This document shows, one piece after another, positions 54,382-64,000 of a DNA stretch of 64,000 nt. The first letter of the stretch is position 1, and every line of letters begins with the position of its first letter. Origin of the DNA: Aplysia californica (Eukaryota > Mollusca > Gastropoda > Aplysiida > Aplysiidae); contig NW_004797523.1 in assembly GCF_000002075.1 (NCBI RefSeq), positions 318,018 through 382,017 of the forward strand, written 5' to 3'. Both the position numbers and the translations under genes were made by a program. The notes under the pieces were generated by a model. That model was given only the letters and a program-made list of their open reading frames with translations, was not told the DNA's origin and searched no databases.

Positions 54382-54487
54382 AGATCCCTGTGGTAAGCCT
54401 GGTGTGCAGATCCCTGTGGTAAGCCTGGTGTGCAGATCCCTGTGGTAAGCCTGGAGTGCAGATCCCTGTGGTAAGCCTGGTGTGATC
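54382..54487. repeat. 26-bp tandem repeat, four copies, inside the LINE RT
   Basis: Unit GCAGATCCCTGTGGTAAGCC plus TGGTGT, four copies with one or two differences. Three added units make 78 bases, so the RT frame stays open. Confidence 0.92.
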
Positions 54488-54834
54488 TCGGTAGGTTGTG
54501 AAGCCCAGCAACCAACACGTAGGGCTACTTTTCGTTTGAGCTGCGCTGCCCCAATCCATTGTTCTAAATGTGGATCTACCTTCAGGTTGACAAGAGTCCT
54601 CATGAGGGTGTCGTACTGAACTCGGTTGTAGGCATCTTCCAGGTCAAGTGCTGCTACCAGTTTCCTCCCCCCGTTCGAAGCCATCATATACATCGGATGC
54701 AAGAGTGGCAGCATTCATCCATGTGATCTTTCCTCTTCTATAGCTGCCCAGTTCCGGTGGTAGGACGTTCTTTTTCTCCAGCTCTATTGCCAATCTGCGT
54801 GCCACGATTTTCTCCAGCAGCTTCCCGACGGTAT

Positions 54835-55440
54835 TTTGTTTTTTGATTGGTCACTGGAAATGCATCTTTGAGAGGAGGTTTCTGACTGGTGTTTGGGTTA
54901 CTGTGTATGTAATGTTTTGTATTGCTTAGGTAGACCTGGGCCTATGATGCGAAACACGCATGAACGCTGTAAAACACCGGAGGCTTATATAGGATTAAAG
55001 TCTAGTCAAGTAAACCATATCAGCTGCACTCAAAGAACTTATAACGTACTAGTTCTACGAATCACAAGAGAAAAGTTTCTCTGGATGTAGAGATCTATGA
55101 TTCCTATGTCGTCCATGAATTTACGGTCGGGGGTGGTCGCTTGGAAAGCCAAGTGGTTGGTCCGTCTTCTCTAGATCTATGACTATCACCAACAGTTTCC
55201 TGTACTATCTGTTCCTGACAGTCTGTGGAGCATATCATTATATTGAGTCTGTCTTTCTTAACCCCCACCAATTCAACGCCTTTGTATTTTTAACTGCAGT
55301 CGCGGAATCCTTGACAAAACAGTCACGTGTCATCACATTATCGGCCAAAGTGACCCCCACCCCAAAGGGAGGTCACTAGAATATCAAGGCAATGAGAAGA
55401 CTGTGTCCTTTCCTCTCTTTGCAAAGGTTAATATGAGCAG
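54835..55440 (+). repeat. Second copy of the TYW1-downstream block
   Basis: Colinear with 40608-41030 with two extra segments (about 54960-55105 and 55175-55230). It starts exactly where the minus-strand LINE ends. Confidence 0.8.
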
Positions 55441-58400
55441 TATAGGAAAACAAAGAGAGTGATGCTTGATTTGTCTAAATCATGTGACCATTAGAAATGT
55501 AGGTATTGCTGATTTTGTCCTTTTCGGATTATACATGAAGAAGATTTTCTTTCTTCACCCTGTACTTATTGAAGCATATAAGTAAAAAAAAAAAAAAATG
55601 TTCAGTGACTTTGAAAAGAGGTGTTTTGTGGCTGTGTGCATTTTATATGTACAATTTCCAACAAATAAATGTAGAACACTTTTAAAAATATGTATCTATT
55701 GTAGAGTTGTACTGGTCATTTGTACGGTAAAGTTGCATTTTGATGGCACAAAAACTTCGTAAAAAATTACCTGAAATAAGTTGTAAGAAAAATTGTCACA
55801 ACATTTTTAACAATAAACATATCAACCCAGTTTAAACTGTCTTATGATCGGGAAGGCAAGAGATTCCAAATGCAAGTATTTCAAAAACATATCAGAGAAC
55901 TAGGAATCTTTCATTAAACTGCCTCGTTATAGTATACCTGTACTCAGAGAAATTCACTTTTGCCCTCAGCGCAACTTTTGACATTTTCGTGAATTAGCGA
56001 ATTTGAAGCAATTTTCCTCAAAAGTTGGAAAAATAATAATATAATTTCGGTAAAAATAACCAAAATTTTCTTCCACAACTAAAAATAACGACTCGAAGGG
56101 GGACAATTCGTACCTGAAATAGATCTATCACTTCCTTTACACTACGGGGTGCCCAGTGCCAATGCCAGTGCCCGTTGCGGACAAGATCGGGTTGGGTCAG
56201 GTCAGGTCGGGATGATCGCCCGACTCGTCGCCTGAAAACGACGCGTTTGTTTTTTAGGCAACGAGTCGGGCGCGATCGATTTGTGCCACAATAGCCACTT
56301 TGTGCCATCAAACTGGCGAGTAAACCGACCCTCCCCCCCCCAATAGTCTTGTTTGGACTGAATCATCATCTACTTCTTCTAGCTAGATCTAGATCTAGAG
56401 TAAATCAATCCTAAACACGATCGTCTGATTACTTAGCGTGCTTGGTTCTATAGCATCAGTTAGATAGATCTAGTATAAAAATTTGTGAAAGACTTTAAAT
56501 CTTAGGTTAGGAGGGTAGATCTAGACATGGATTGATTCATCCAGAAAACCCCCAAAGTGGACGTTCAAATATAACCTTACGCCTGGAAAGGGGGTTGACT
56601 CCTGAAAAAGAAAAGTGTAGGAAAGGGGAGGGTCTTAAGCCAATGTAATAATACACTTTTTAAGGTGAAAAGATCATAAGGAAAATAATTTATGACAACA
56701 TAATTTTTTTTAAACATAACGTACGACAAAAAAAGGAGTTAACTCTACTACTATTCACTTAGAGCGGTAGGCACGGTATATTGTGACGAAACAGTAGGTC
56801 CTCGAGCAGTAAGCCCAAATATGCTATCTCACACTTGATTCACTGGTAGATATCTATGCTATATGACATGTAGATCTAGTCTAATTTTGATTACACCGGT
56901 GTGATTAAAGTGGTAAAATGACACCGTAAGTTTTTCCGGAAAAGTTCCGCTTGTACCGTATTTAATTATTATGTCACATGTGTGTATGCATGTTTTTCAT
57001 GAATACTATTAAGTAAAAGTAAAGCACATAGAATTATGATTGTAAGACAGATTTGGGCAATATAAAAGCGAATAAAAATTAGTATTATGGGATTCGGGTG
57101 GGGGGGGGGGGGGGGGGAGGGGGAGATGGAAGAAAACAGTAGGGTGGGGGCAAAAGTCCCCCAAAAAGTGTAAGATTATATTTGAACAGCCCCAAACCAC
57201 GCTGGTCACACCTGTCCAATGTCAGCGAGAGTTTAAGGATCTGACGTATGTGTCAGGGGACAAACTGCTTTTTACACCATGCAACCTCCATGCAGTTGGG
57301 TTTTTTGGGGGGTTTTTTGGTAGGCATTAACATTTAACATTTGATTTTGATCTAACAAAACTCACGTTGGTTACTTTGATTGCAATGAGCATACCAACAA
57401 TGTATTCCAATAATTCCATGATATTTTCTAGCTATACACGTCTTGCAACTTTTCTTGCATCTTTTGTTGATTTTTCTTGCAACTTTTTGCAACTTTCGCT
57501 TCTTTTCAAATGCAACTTTCTCTGAGGACAGATATATTATCAGCGTTGAATAAACCTTTGAAACAGTTTAAGCTTGTGTGAAAAATATGCCTGCCTGTCT
57601 TAAATTTATCTGAAAAATTATACCCGAAGCAAGCAAAAAAATAAGAGAATTTCAACAGCCACAATCGGTGAAGTGCAATCAGTGAAGGGTGTCTGAAATC
57701 ACAATATCAAGATGTTGTGCTATTGTTATGCAACCAGCTTCAGTTACTCTAAATCAGAAAAATATATGTCTTTCAGTGAGGACAAAGAAGGAGAAAATCC
57801 ACCTATTACCGATTTATTAATCTCCCTTCAGTTAAAAAGTTCTATCCTTTCTACAACTCATGCATAGCCTTGCTGCTTCATTTAGAACTCTTTTATCCTT
57901 CAACTTTCATCATAAAAAGTAAAGAAAAATATTGAGGTATCTTTATATAATGGCACATAAAATGACTAAGCATACAAAAAGGTATTTGAATGTGACACAC
58001 CATTCTTTTTCCACACTCAATATCAAAACCAGGACTGCAACACAATTTTTGGCTCAAGATCAAAAGTATTCTAATTAAGTAATTTTCATTACAGCACAAC
58101 TAGTAATTAAGTATATCTCTGGAATCTGCATAGTCAGCGTCATTCCACAATCACATATAAGCTAATGTTGGTGGCTTTTTAAAAATAAAGCTATTAATCG
58201 AATAGAAGGACATCTAAAGACATCTCACTATGTAAAATAAAGTTTCTTTCTGTTTCATGATTTCCTTCCTAGTTTTTATTGAAAATAAAAAGTACCTTTG
58301 TCATGGTTCTTATTTGGGCGCTCTCTTTTGCTTTAATTTTCTCAAAACTTAAAAAAAAAATTACTTGGGCCCTCTCTTTTTCTTCAACTTTCTTTCAAAA

Positions 58401-58530
58401 TGTAAAAAAAAAAAAATTTTATAAAATGACTTCAGTGCCATCTTTTTCTTTAATTTCTCTCAAAACTTTCTTTAAAAAAATGACTTGGGTGTTTGGGAAA
58501 GACACCGACGATATGGAAGAATCACCGCAT
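55441..58530. other. Intergenic stretch upstream of the UBASH3-like 3' end
   Basis: No exon found. It contains a long hairpin (56213-56277), dense AGATCTAG words at 56375-56530 and a run of 18 G (57100-57117). Minus-strand AATAAA near 58277 could serve the UBASH3-like gene. Confidence 0.35.
56213..56277. repeat. Hairpin-forming inverted repeat
   Basis: GATCGCCCGACTCGTCGCCT pairs with AGGCAACGAGTCGGGCGCGATC (one bulge, one mismatch) across a T/A-rich loop. Confidence 0.8.
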
Positions 58531-58537
58531 GTATCGG

Positions 58538-58550
58538 TATATAAATATAT

Positions 58551-58627
<77 letters not shown>

Positions 58628-58648
58628 TATATATATATATAATATATT
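58538..58648. repeat. (TA)n microsatellite
   Basis: Nearly pure TA dinucleotides. Confidence 0.97.
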
Positions 58649-58715
58649 AGGTGCTTCTCTTCTACAACACCACCAGGGGAGTAAAAATATCATCACAGCC
58701 AGTGAACTACGGCCA

Positions 58716-58939
58716 TCACAACAAGACCTTCCAGTTAAACTCGTGTAGCGGAGGTATAGGAGGCTGGCCAAGCGCCCACTTGCCCGTCTTGCTGTTTTCC
58801 ACACAGCAACAGAAGCTGCAGTACGTGAAGCTGGACAAAATCTGGTGCATCTCTTGGGAATTTCTCGGAGATTTTCCAAGAAGACGGCGGGTGAACGTGT
58901 CAAGGCTCCCAGCATGGGCGACTATCAGAATGTCTCCAC
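58716..58939 (-). CDS. UBASH3/Sts-like histidine phosphatase, last coding exon
   Basis: On the minus strand an acceptor (attttcttttcaag) opens a frame that reads GDILIVAHAGSLDTFTRRLL, then QEMHQILSSFTYCSFCCCVE, and ends PPIPPLHEFNWKVLL and TGA at 58718-58716. Vertebrate UBASH3A/B (TULA/Sts) ends with the same order: ILIVAHASSLE, PYLGFCSCEE, PPILPLT and FNWRE. The His of VAHA is the second catalytic histidine of the phosphoglycerate-mutase-like phosphatase fold. The exon enters in phase 1. The UBA, SH3 and RHGE-bearing parts are not in the window, so the upstream exons must lie past 64000. Whether it is the A, B or a single ancestral gene cannot be told. A (TA)n run starts about 70 bases past the stop. 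Confidence 0.85.
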
Positions 58940-59639
58940 CTTGAAAAGAAAATAGCAACAACAATAATTGATTACACAGTGCTGCCTCTCTATAACGACA
59001 TCGTCGGGACCATAAAAAAATGTCATTATAGAGAGTCAACCAAAAACGGGGGGAGGGGGATGGGTTAAGTACACAAAGAATGCAACAATACGACGTGTGG
59101 ACCAGAGAATTTGATTAGTTCCCTTATTCACAAACATTTTTTCAAGCTACTCCGAGGTAGCCCATGCTTTCTCTCCTTTCTTTTTGAAGTTTGTTTATAA
59201 ACAGAGACATCGTGATGATTTTTTAAAAATTAGCAATAAGAGATACTGATAGCGGGTCGATAGCGCTGTCTCTTAAACCCGACAATAGGCACTGAGGAGA
59301 GTGAATATCATGAATCATAGGTTGGCAAGTCAGGCCTTTTCAGTGGTAGGAAAGCAAGCGTTTTTAGTGGCTACGGGATTTCACTGGTCGGAAATCAAGC
59401 ATTTTCATTGGACCAGAAATTTCGTCTTCACTGTCAATTTCAAGTTGCCGATTATCACTATATCCAAGTTGCTATACGGTTTTTATTAAAATTATGTCTT
59501 TAGAGTGAGTTTTTTATTACATAAAGGGCTTGAAATAGACCGCGGCAAATTGCCTTGGTGCCTTTGCAATTTGTTGTAATGGCCTTAAAATCAAAGGGTC
59601 GACCGCGGCAATTTTTACCGTGCCATTGTTTTTAGTTTT

Positions 59640-59920
59640 TTTAAAATGTGCCACCATGAAAAAAAATCAATATTTGTCCTGTGCTGTCACTTGTGGGAGA
59701 AAAAAGAAAAGCAAGTTATACAAGCGTCTTTTAGGGTTCGTCTGCATGATCGGTCAGTGAACCTGCACCTTTGCATCACAACTTAATCACAAGATACAGC
59801 ATCGTGTGAGCACCGGTTGTTGGGGTCCCCAAAGTTCATTCGAAGTCTGAATGCTGCGAAGTATGGGATTCCGGAATGGGGGGAATTATTGATTTTAAAC
59901 AAAATAATTTTAAGATACAC
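59640..59920 (+). repeat. Dispersed repeat T, copy 2
   Basis: Matches the inverse of 63735-63965 (CAATATTTGTCCTGTGCTGT, GGTCAGTGAACCTG, CCAAAGTTCATTCGAAGTCT, TTATTGATTTT) and part of 13588-13760. Confidence 0.75.
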
Positions 59921-60849
59921 TCGTAGGAGAAGAGAAGGGGGGGGGGGGTAAGAAGACATCCTGTCAGACTTTAGAAATCTCATCAAAGCTTCAGTCAGAC
60001 ACTGCTCAGCTTGACAATTGAGTCCATTTTGTCATGGCAAAGGCAAACACACTCACATCAATGATAACCAAACCTCAGCAGTCTGGCTGGCCCCGCGGAA
60101 AATTGCATTTTTGAAATAGAAAAATTGCAAAAAATTGCAAGGTAAAATGCCTAAAAATAGCAAAAAATTGCAACCTACCCATCCCAAGCGCATTAATACG
60201 GGCTAAACATTTTTAGTTTAAAAAACATGACAATTTGAGTACCGGTAGCATAAATGCAGAACAGCCTTTAAAAAAATCATGACCCACAATACAAATTTCA
60301 TTAACAACATTTACTAATTACTAATAACAACACACGAGTACGTTAACAATAAAGTTATCGATCAAATATAATATAATACCGCGTGACCCAAAATAACGGA
60401 ACCCTTGGTTTTCGTAATAACTTTTAAATGAAGGCATAAAATTTGACCAAATTCAGTACATACCGGGTACTTGGTTCATGCAAAGATCTACAACTAGAAG
60501 TGTAGTATGAGGTTTAGTATAAAAACCAAAAAAATTGATGGGAGATTCGAACAACCTCTAAATGCAAAATTAGCTTATGCCCCAATCAATTCAGATCCTC
60601 TTTTATTTTTCTCCTGAAACCTTCGATACACCGGTAATCTGTATTTAGATCTATTTCAGGTATTTTCTTTTTTAAAACCAGTATGGCATTGTTTTAACTC
60701 TAACTTAAAACCGGCCCGTGCATTTATTTGTCATCCGTACCGGCCCACTAAGGCCTAGTAAAACATGCAAAGCCAACATGTTTCTAAGCCTACATACTAT
60801 TATTATGCTACTAGTTAGAGCACAGAAGCAGACGAAAACACACATGTTG

Positions 60850-61035
60850 TATTTGGGGGTGTTTGGCTGTGTGCATATGTGTGCGCGCGTATTTGTGTGT
60901 GTTTGGATGTGTGCATATGTGTGTGCGCGTATTTGTGTATGCATGCATGTATGTTATGTATGTATGTATGTTATGTATGTATGTATGTGTGTATGTATGC
61001 ATATGTGTATGTGTGTATGTAGGTATGTAAGTATA
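60850..61035. repeat. (TATG)n/(GTGTGC)n microsatellite
   Basis: TATGTATGTATG units with GTGTGCGCGT interruptions. Confidence 0.95.
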
Positions 61036-61084
61036 CAACATACATGTCGTACAAACAAATCAAAACAACATAATCACAAGAACT

Positions 61085-63442
61085 CAGCCCAGAGTATACC
61101 CAAGAGAGTAGATGCCTGCCAAGTTCTTTGCTTTTGGCGGCCACAGCATCAATGATGTCTTCATTGTCCTGTTTGGTCAAGATCTCCTTTTCCAATGACA
61201 TCAGCATAAATGCCTCTAGATGTTCTGATGTCATTGTGCTTCGGAGACGGGTTTTGATTCTCTTCAGGGCAGTAGCTTCGTCTGTACAGAATTCATCATC
61301 CATTCGTCTGCATCGTCTTTGCTGTTTCAAGGGAAGCGACTCTTCCACGAACGAATCTGACCCACTCTCCTCCAGTGCATCATTTACCCACTGAACAAAC
61401 TTTGCAGCTGCATTTTGAGAAGCTTCGGAGTCCGCCCTGAGGGCCTGCATGTTTGACAGCAACTCCGCCACCATCTTGTATACAGTCAAACGGTCCAATT
61501 GCACGGTTTGCACATACTTGGAAAGAGCTGTAGTGAGTGAAAATATTTGCAGATACACTTGCGCTGTGAGAACTGTTTCAAACTTAAGTAGAGCATCAAT
61601 GTATCCTCTTACTTTAGCTTTAACGACTGCTTGGGTGTTGTCAGCAACAAGTATAGCGTTGAGGCTGGTGATCACTTCAACAAATAGAGCTTCGGGTGGA
61701 TTGTTGAAAGAACCAAACACCTCCCTCAAGGCAGCATATTTTGACCACCATCTGGTCTCACCAATGGTTCCCAAACGCTTCATAGTTGAGTGCCTGCTCC
61801 AGATGTTCATCCATTGATAAGATTCCCGAAAGAACACTGCAATAGTGCAATGTCATTCATCAATGTAAATATATCGATGCAGTGTTCACTACAGCACTTG
61901 TGGCCTCCGAAACAACAAGGTTCAATACATGAGCGTGGCACCTAACATGGATCTGTATTGGAGCTTTGTTTGAAAGAAGAGTACTGAAACCTCTATAGTG
62001 TCACTGCATGTTTGCTGCACCGTCAGTTGCGTTCCCAATGCATTGTTCTGAGGTCAAGATTCAACCCTTGCATAACTTCTGAAACTATCTGCACAAAAGC
62101 TTCGCAGGTAGTATCTTCGCACTTCACTATGCTCACCAGTCTTTCTTGGATGTTGCCCAGTATTATCCACGTATCGAACGACAATGGAGCAGTGGTCCTG
62201 AGTTGCTATGCCCTGCGTTGTGTCAATTTCCACAGCAAACATGTCTGTTTTCTTCCGAAATGAAGCAACGGATCTTATCTCGAATAACCGTGATGGTAGA
62301 ATTCACAGTAGTTTTGGACAAAAAAGTAACAAATGAGCCTCTGCCTTTTGAACTTCTCATTTTTTGTTTTGCTGTTATGGACTACGCGAGAGAGGTGATC
62401 AGCTGTGCATGAATCATATTTACGTAGCAACTTAACAATTTCCAGGAAAGTAACATGGTCAATTTCTGCATTGTCCAAAGTGTAGGCTGCCTCTTCCGTA
62501 CTTCCTCTGTAGCTTAGTCCCTTCTTGCCTATGAGTTAAACTACATCCACAACTCGATTCATCACTTGCCATTTCTTTCTGACTTCATCACAGTAGTCCT
62601 TCGTCAACACGTAAGAAATGCTTGATTGTTTTTTTTTATCAACCAGGTATGCTGTTGAGCATTGCAGGTGCAAAGACGAACGTTCATGCTGTTCAATAGG
62701 AGAATGTACATGCCGCAAGTCTTTCATCCCCTCAAGAAATGTGGATGTGTCTGAAGTGGCAGAAAACACAAAGCAGACAGAACAGTGAAGTGCATGGGAG
62801 TCTTTGTTGTAAGACAGCCACCATTTGTCAGAACCGTCTTCACGAATGAAACATCTTTGCACCACTCGATTATCAGTCTTCTGACGTGGATGGTGATTCC
62901 AAAACAAGAACCTTTCTTTTTCTGTGCATGGTTTCTCATCTTCACTTCCTGCGGCTTCAAGTTCAGTATGTGCAGTCTGTTCTGTGCTAGCCAGGGCAAA
63001 GCTTCCCTTTCACTTGGTTTAATTTCTCTCATTTCACCCGATGAGGGTCCAGCAACTAATTCACCGCTTTTGTCCTCCTCGTCAAGTTCCGTTGCTTAGC
63101 CTGCTGATAGATCAGCAGCAGCTGCCAATCCACTACTTTCGTCCACTTGGTCAAAATCCGTTGTTTCAACTGCTGTAGGTCCGCTGCATGTGACACCTTA
63201 CTCCAGCAGCCAAGTAGGCAATTAGAAAAAAATTGTACGTTTTAAAACATTATTTTTTTCGAGATTACAAGTAGATTAAACATTGCAGAAAAAAGGAGTA
63301 CTGGTGTTATAAACACAGTAACCTGATGACAATTTTTTTTAACCAAGCGGCCCACTTTGTCCTTTAAGCACCGGCACACTTTGTCCCTTCGACACCGGCC
63401 CAGGGGGCATTGCCCAAATGCCCATAGGCCAGTCCGCCCCTG
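61085..63442 (-). pseudogene. hAT transposase relic, ZMYM1/DUF4371 type
   Basis: Minus strand. The right terminus ending GGCCAGTCCGCCCCTG (63442) is the inverse of CAGGGGCGGACTGGCC, a familiar hAT end. Going inward: an acidic N-terminal stretch, a TTF-type zinc-finger region (WWLSYNKDSHALHCSVCFVF, 62820-62740), DUF4371 pieces (HVTFLEIVKLLRKYDS, MFAVEIDTTQGIATQDHCSI, VVRYVDNTG), the conserved NATDGAANM and CHAHVLNLVVSEATS around 62030-61900, and a 288-codon frame with GETRWWSKYAALREVF (61837-61090). Several frame changes and stops separate the parts: a stop near 63095 and shifts near 62880, 62530, 62260 and 61850. The hAT C-terminal dimerisation block and the left terminus are missing, cut near the microsatellite at 61035. 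Non-functional. Confidence 0.85.
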
Positions 63443-63576
63443 ACTCTAAGTCAAATCGTAAAATACAGCAATTTTTTTCCCCATTTATTAGTAATAATAA
63501 TGTAGATCATTTCTATACCGACCACTCCCGCGCGAACGCAGCTTAAGGCGTTTTACTACATCAATTTTAGTGAGGG

Positions 63577-63998
63577 AGTATCTACGTACACGGTAAAAGG
63601 GCACCTAGCCTCAGTATCTACATACACGGTAACCGGCAACCGGGCACGTAGTCTCAGTGTCACATACTCGGTAATCGGGCAGTTCAGAACTCCAAGTTCA
63701 GTTTTTGTCATCTGGTGTTGCCTTCAACCCCAGCCATCTCCCGAACTGTACCTTTTAAAAAAATCAATAATCCCCCCGTTCCGGAGCCCTATACTTTGCA
63801 GCGCACAGACTTTGAATGAACTTTGGTGACCCCAACTGGTACTCACAATGTGATGCGAAAGCACAGGTTCACTGACCGGTCACGATGGTGAGCCCGACAA
63901 GACGCTTGTACAATGACTTTCTTTTTTTTTTTCAACAAATGACAGCACAGGACAAATATTGATTTAGTTTCATTGCGGTTACCGTGTACGTAGATACT
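63577..63998. mobile_element. MITE with perfect 20-bp inverted ends, containing repeat T copy 3
   Basis: AGTATCTACGTACACGGTAA at 63577-63596 is exactly inverted at 63979-63998. Two degenerate copies of the same motif follow the left end (about 63614 and 63650). The right half is repeat T in inverted orientation. Confidence 0.8.
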
Positions 63999-64000
63999 GA

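Larger units (their letters stand above)
53113..54850 (-). mobile_element. I-superfamily LINE fragment (RT plus start of RNase H)
   Basis: Minus strand. It begins near 54840 with the RT start (KLLEKIVARRLAIELEKK, LPPELGSYRRGK), then LVAALDLEDAYNRVQYDTL, LPQGSALSPVLFNVY and VLSFADDVLVYR with the catalytic aspartates, the thumb at about 53600-53780, and the RNase H start (TLGRECRNWPLGATNAEIE, DAVIFTDGSV) at 53210-53340. The rest of RNase H is lost. Frames change near 54710 and between 54049 and 53400. The same family as 13950-14815. A different LINE tail is inserted at 53787-53969, and a 26-bp repeat expands the PQG region. Confidence 0.88.

Noticed and set aside
58279-58915. Overlapping ORFs across the (TA)n run, on both strands
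   Set aside because: They read microsatellite as YIYIYI; the real frame here is the UBASH3-like exon on the minus strand.
60718-61155. 145-codon Cys/Val/Met-rich ORF
   Set aside because: Translated TATG/GTGTGC microsatellite.

Overview
The window is 64 kb of animal nuclear DNA: AT-rich, with GT-AG introns, sparse exons, dense LINE/SINE/DNA-transposon debris, microsatellites and two assembly gaps (902 bases and exactly 100 bases). The repeat types and the frequent AGATCTAG words would fit a mollusc, perhaps a gastropod. That placement is inference; only 'invertebrate metazoan' is firm.

Two host genes can be supported. The main one is a complete 15-coding-exon TYW1 gene on the + strand (ATG at 7506, stop ending at 40189, 714 codons by my exon sums). 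It encodes the flavodoxin/radical-SAM enzyme that makes 4-demethylwyosine in tRNA-Phe. Reading order: N-terminal membrane segment, flavodoxin domain (exons 2-6), acidic linker (exons 6-8), six-cysteine double Fe-S radical-SAM core (exons 8-14), and wyosine-forming C-terminus (exons 14-15). The second is the last coding exon of a UBASH3/Sts-like histidine phosphatase on the - strand (58716-58939). The two genes point toward each other, and about 18 kb of repeats separate their stop codons.

Layout. 1-7500: upstream DNA with a 1.3-kb hAT derivative bounded by an 8-bp target duplication, a cluster of 18-bp palindromes, two copies of a dispersed repeat (one carrying a TTAA-type insertion) and the 902-base gap. 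7.5-40.2 kb: TYW1. Its introns hold an R2-like LINE remnant and a two-headed mariner (intron 1), a RNase-H LINE piece (intron 2), a decayed Ty3/Gypsy LTR element with 5-bp target duplication (intron 3), a LINE tail (intron 6), an inverted repeat pair around exon 10 (introns 9/10), a TTAA MITE (intron 11), a tandem repeat split by a LINE (intron 12) and a SINE-like repeat abutting exon 14 (intron 13). 40.2-58.5 kb: probable long 3' UTR, more SINE-like repeats, nested MITEs, a LINE with an in-frame 26-bp repeat expansion, and a duplicated block of the TYW1 downstream region. 58.5-64 kb: the UBASH3-like exon, then an hAT (ZMYM1/DUF4371-type) transposase relic and a MITE with a perfect 20-bp terminal inverted repeat.

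No prokaryote-type system, CRISPR array or convincing stand-alone RNA gene is visible. The most interesting signals are the repeat arrangements around TYW1 exons 10 and 14, a tail sequence shared by different SINE-like bodies, the palindromic mariner, and the self-compatible 26-bp repeat in the LINE reverse transcriptase. All coordinates and similarities were read by eye.
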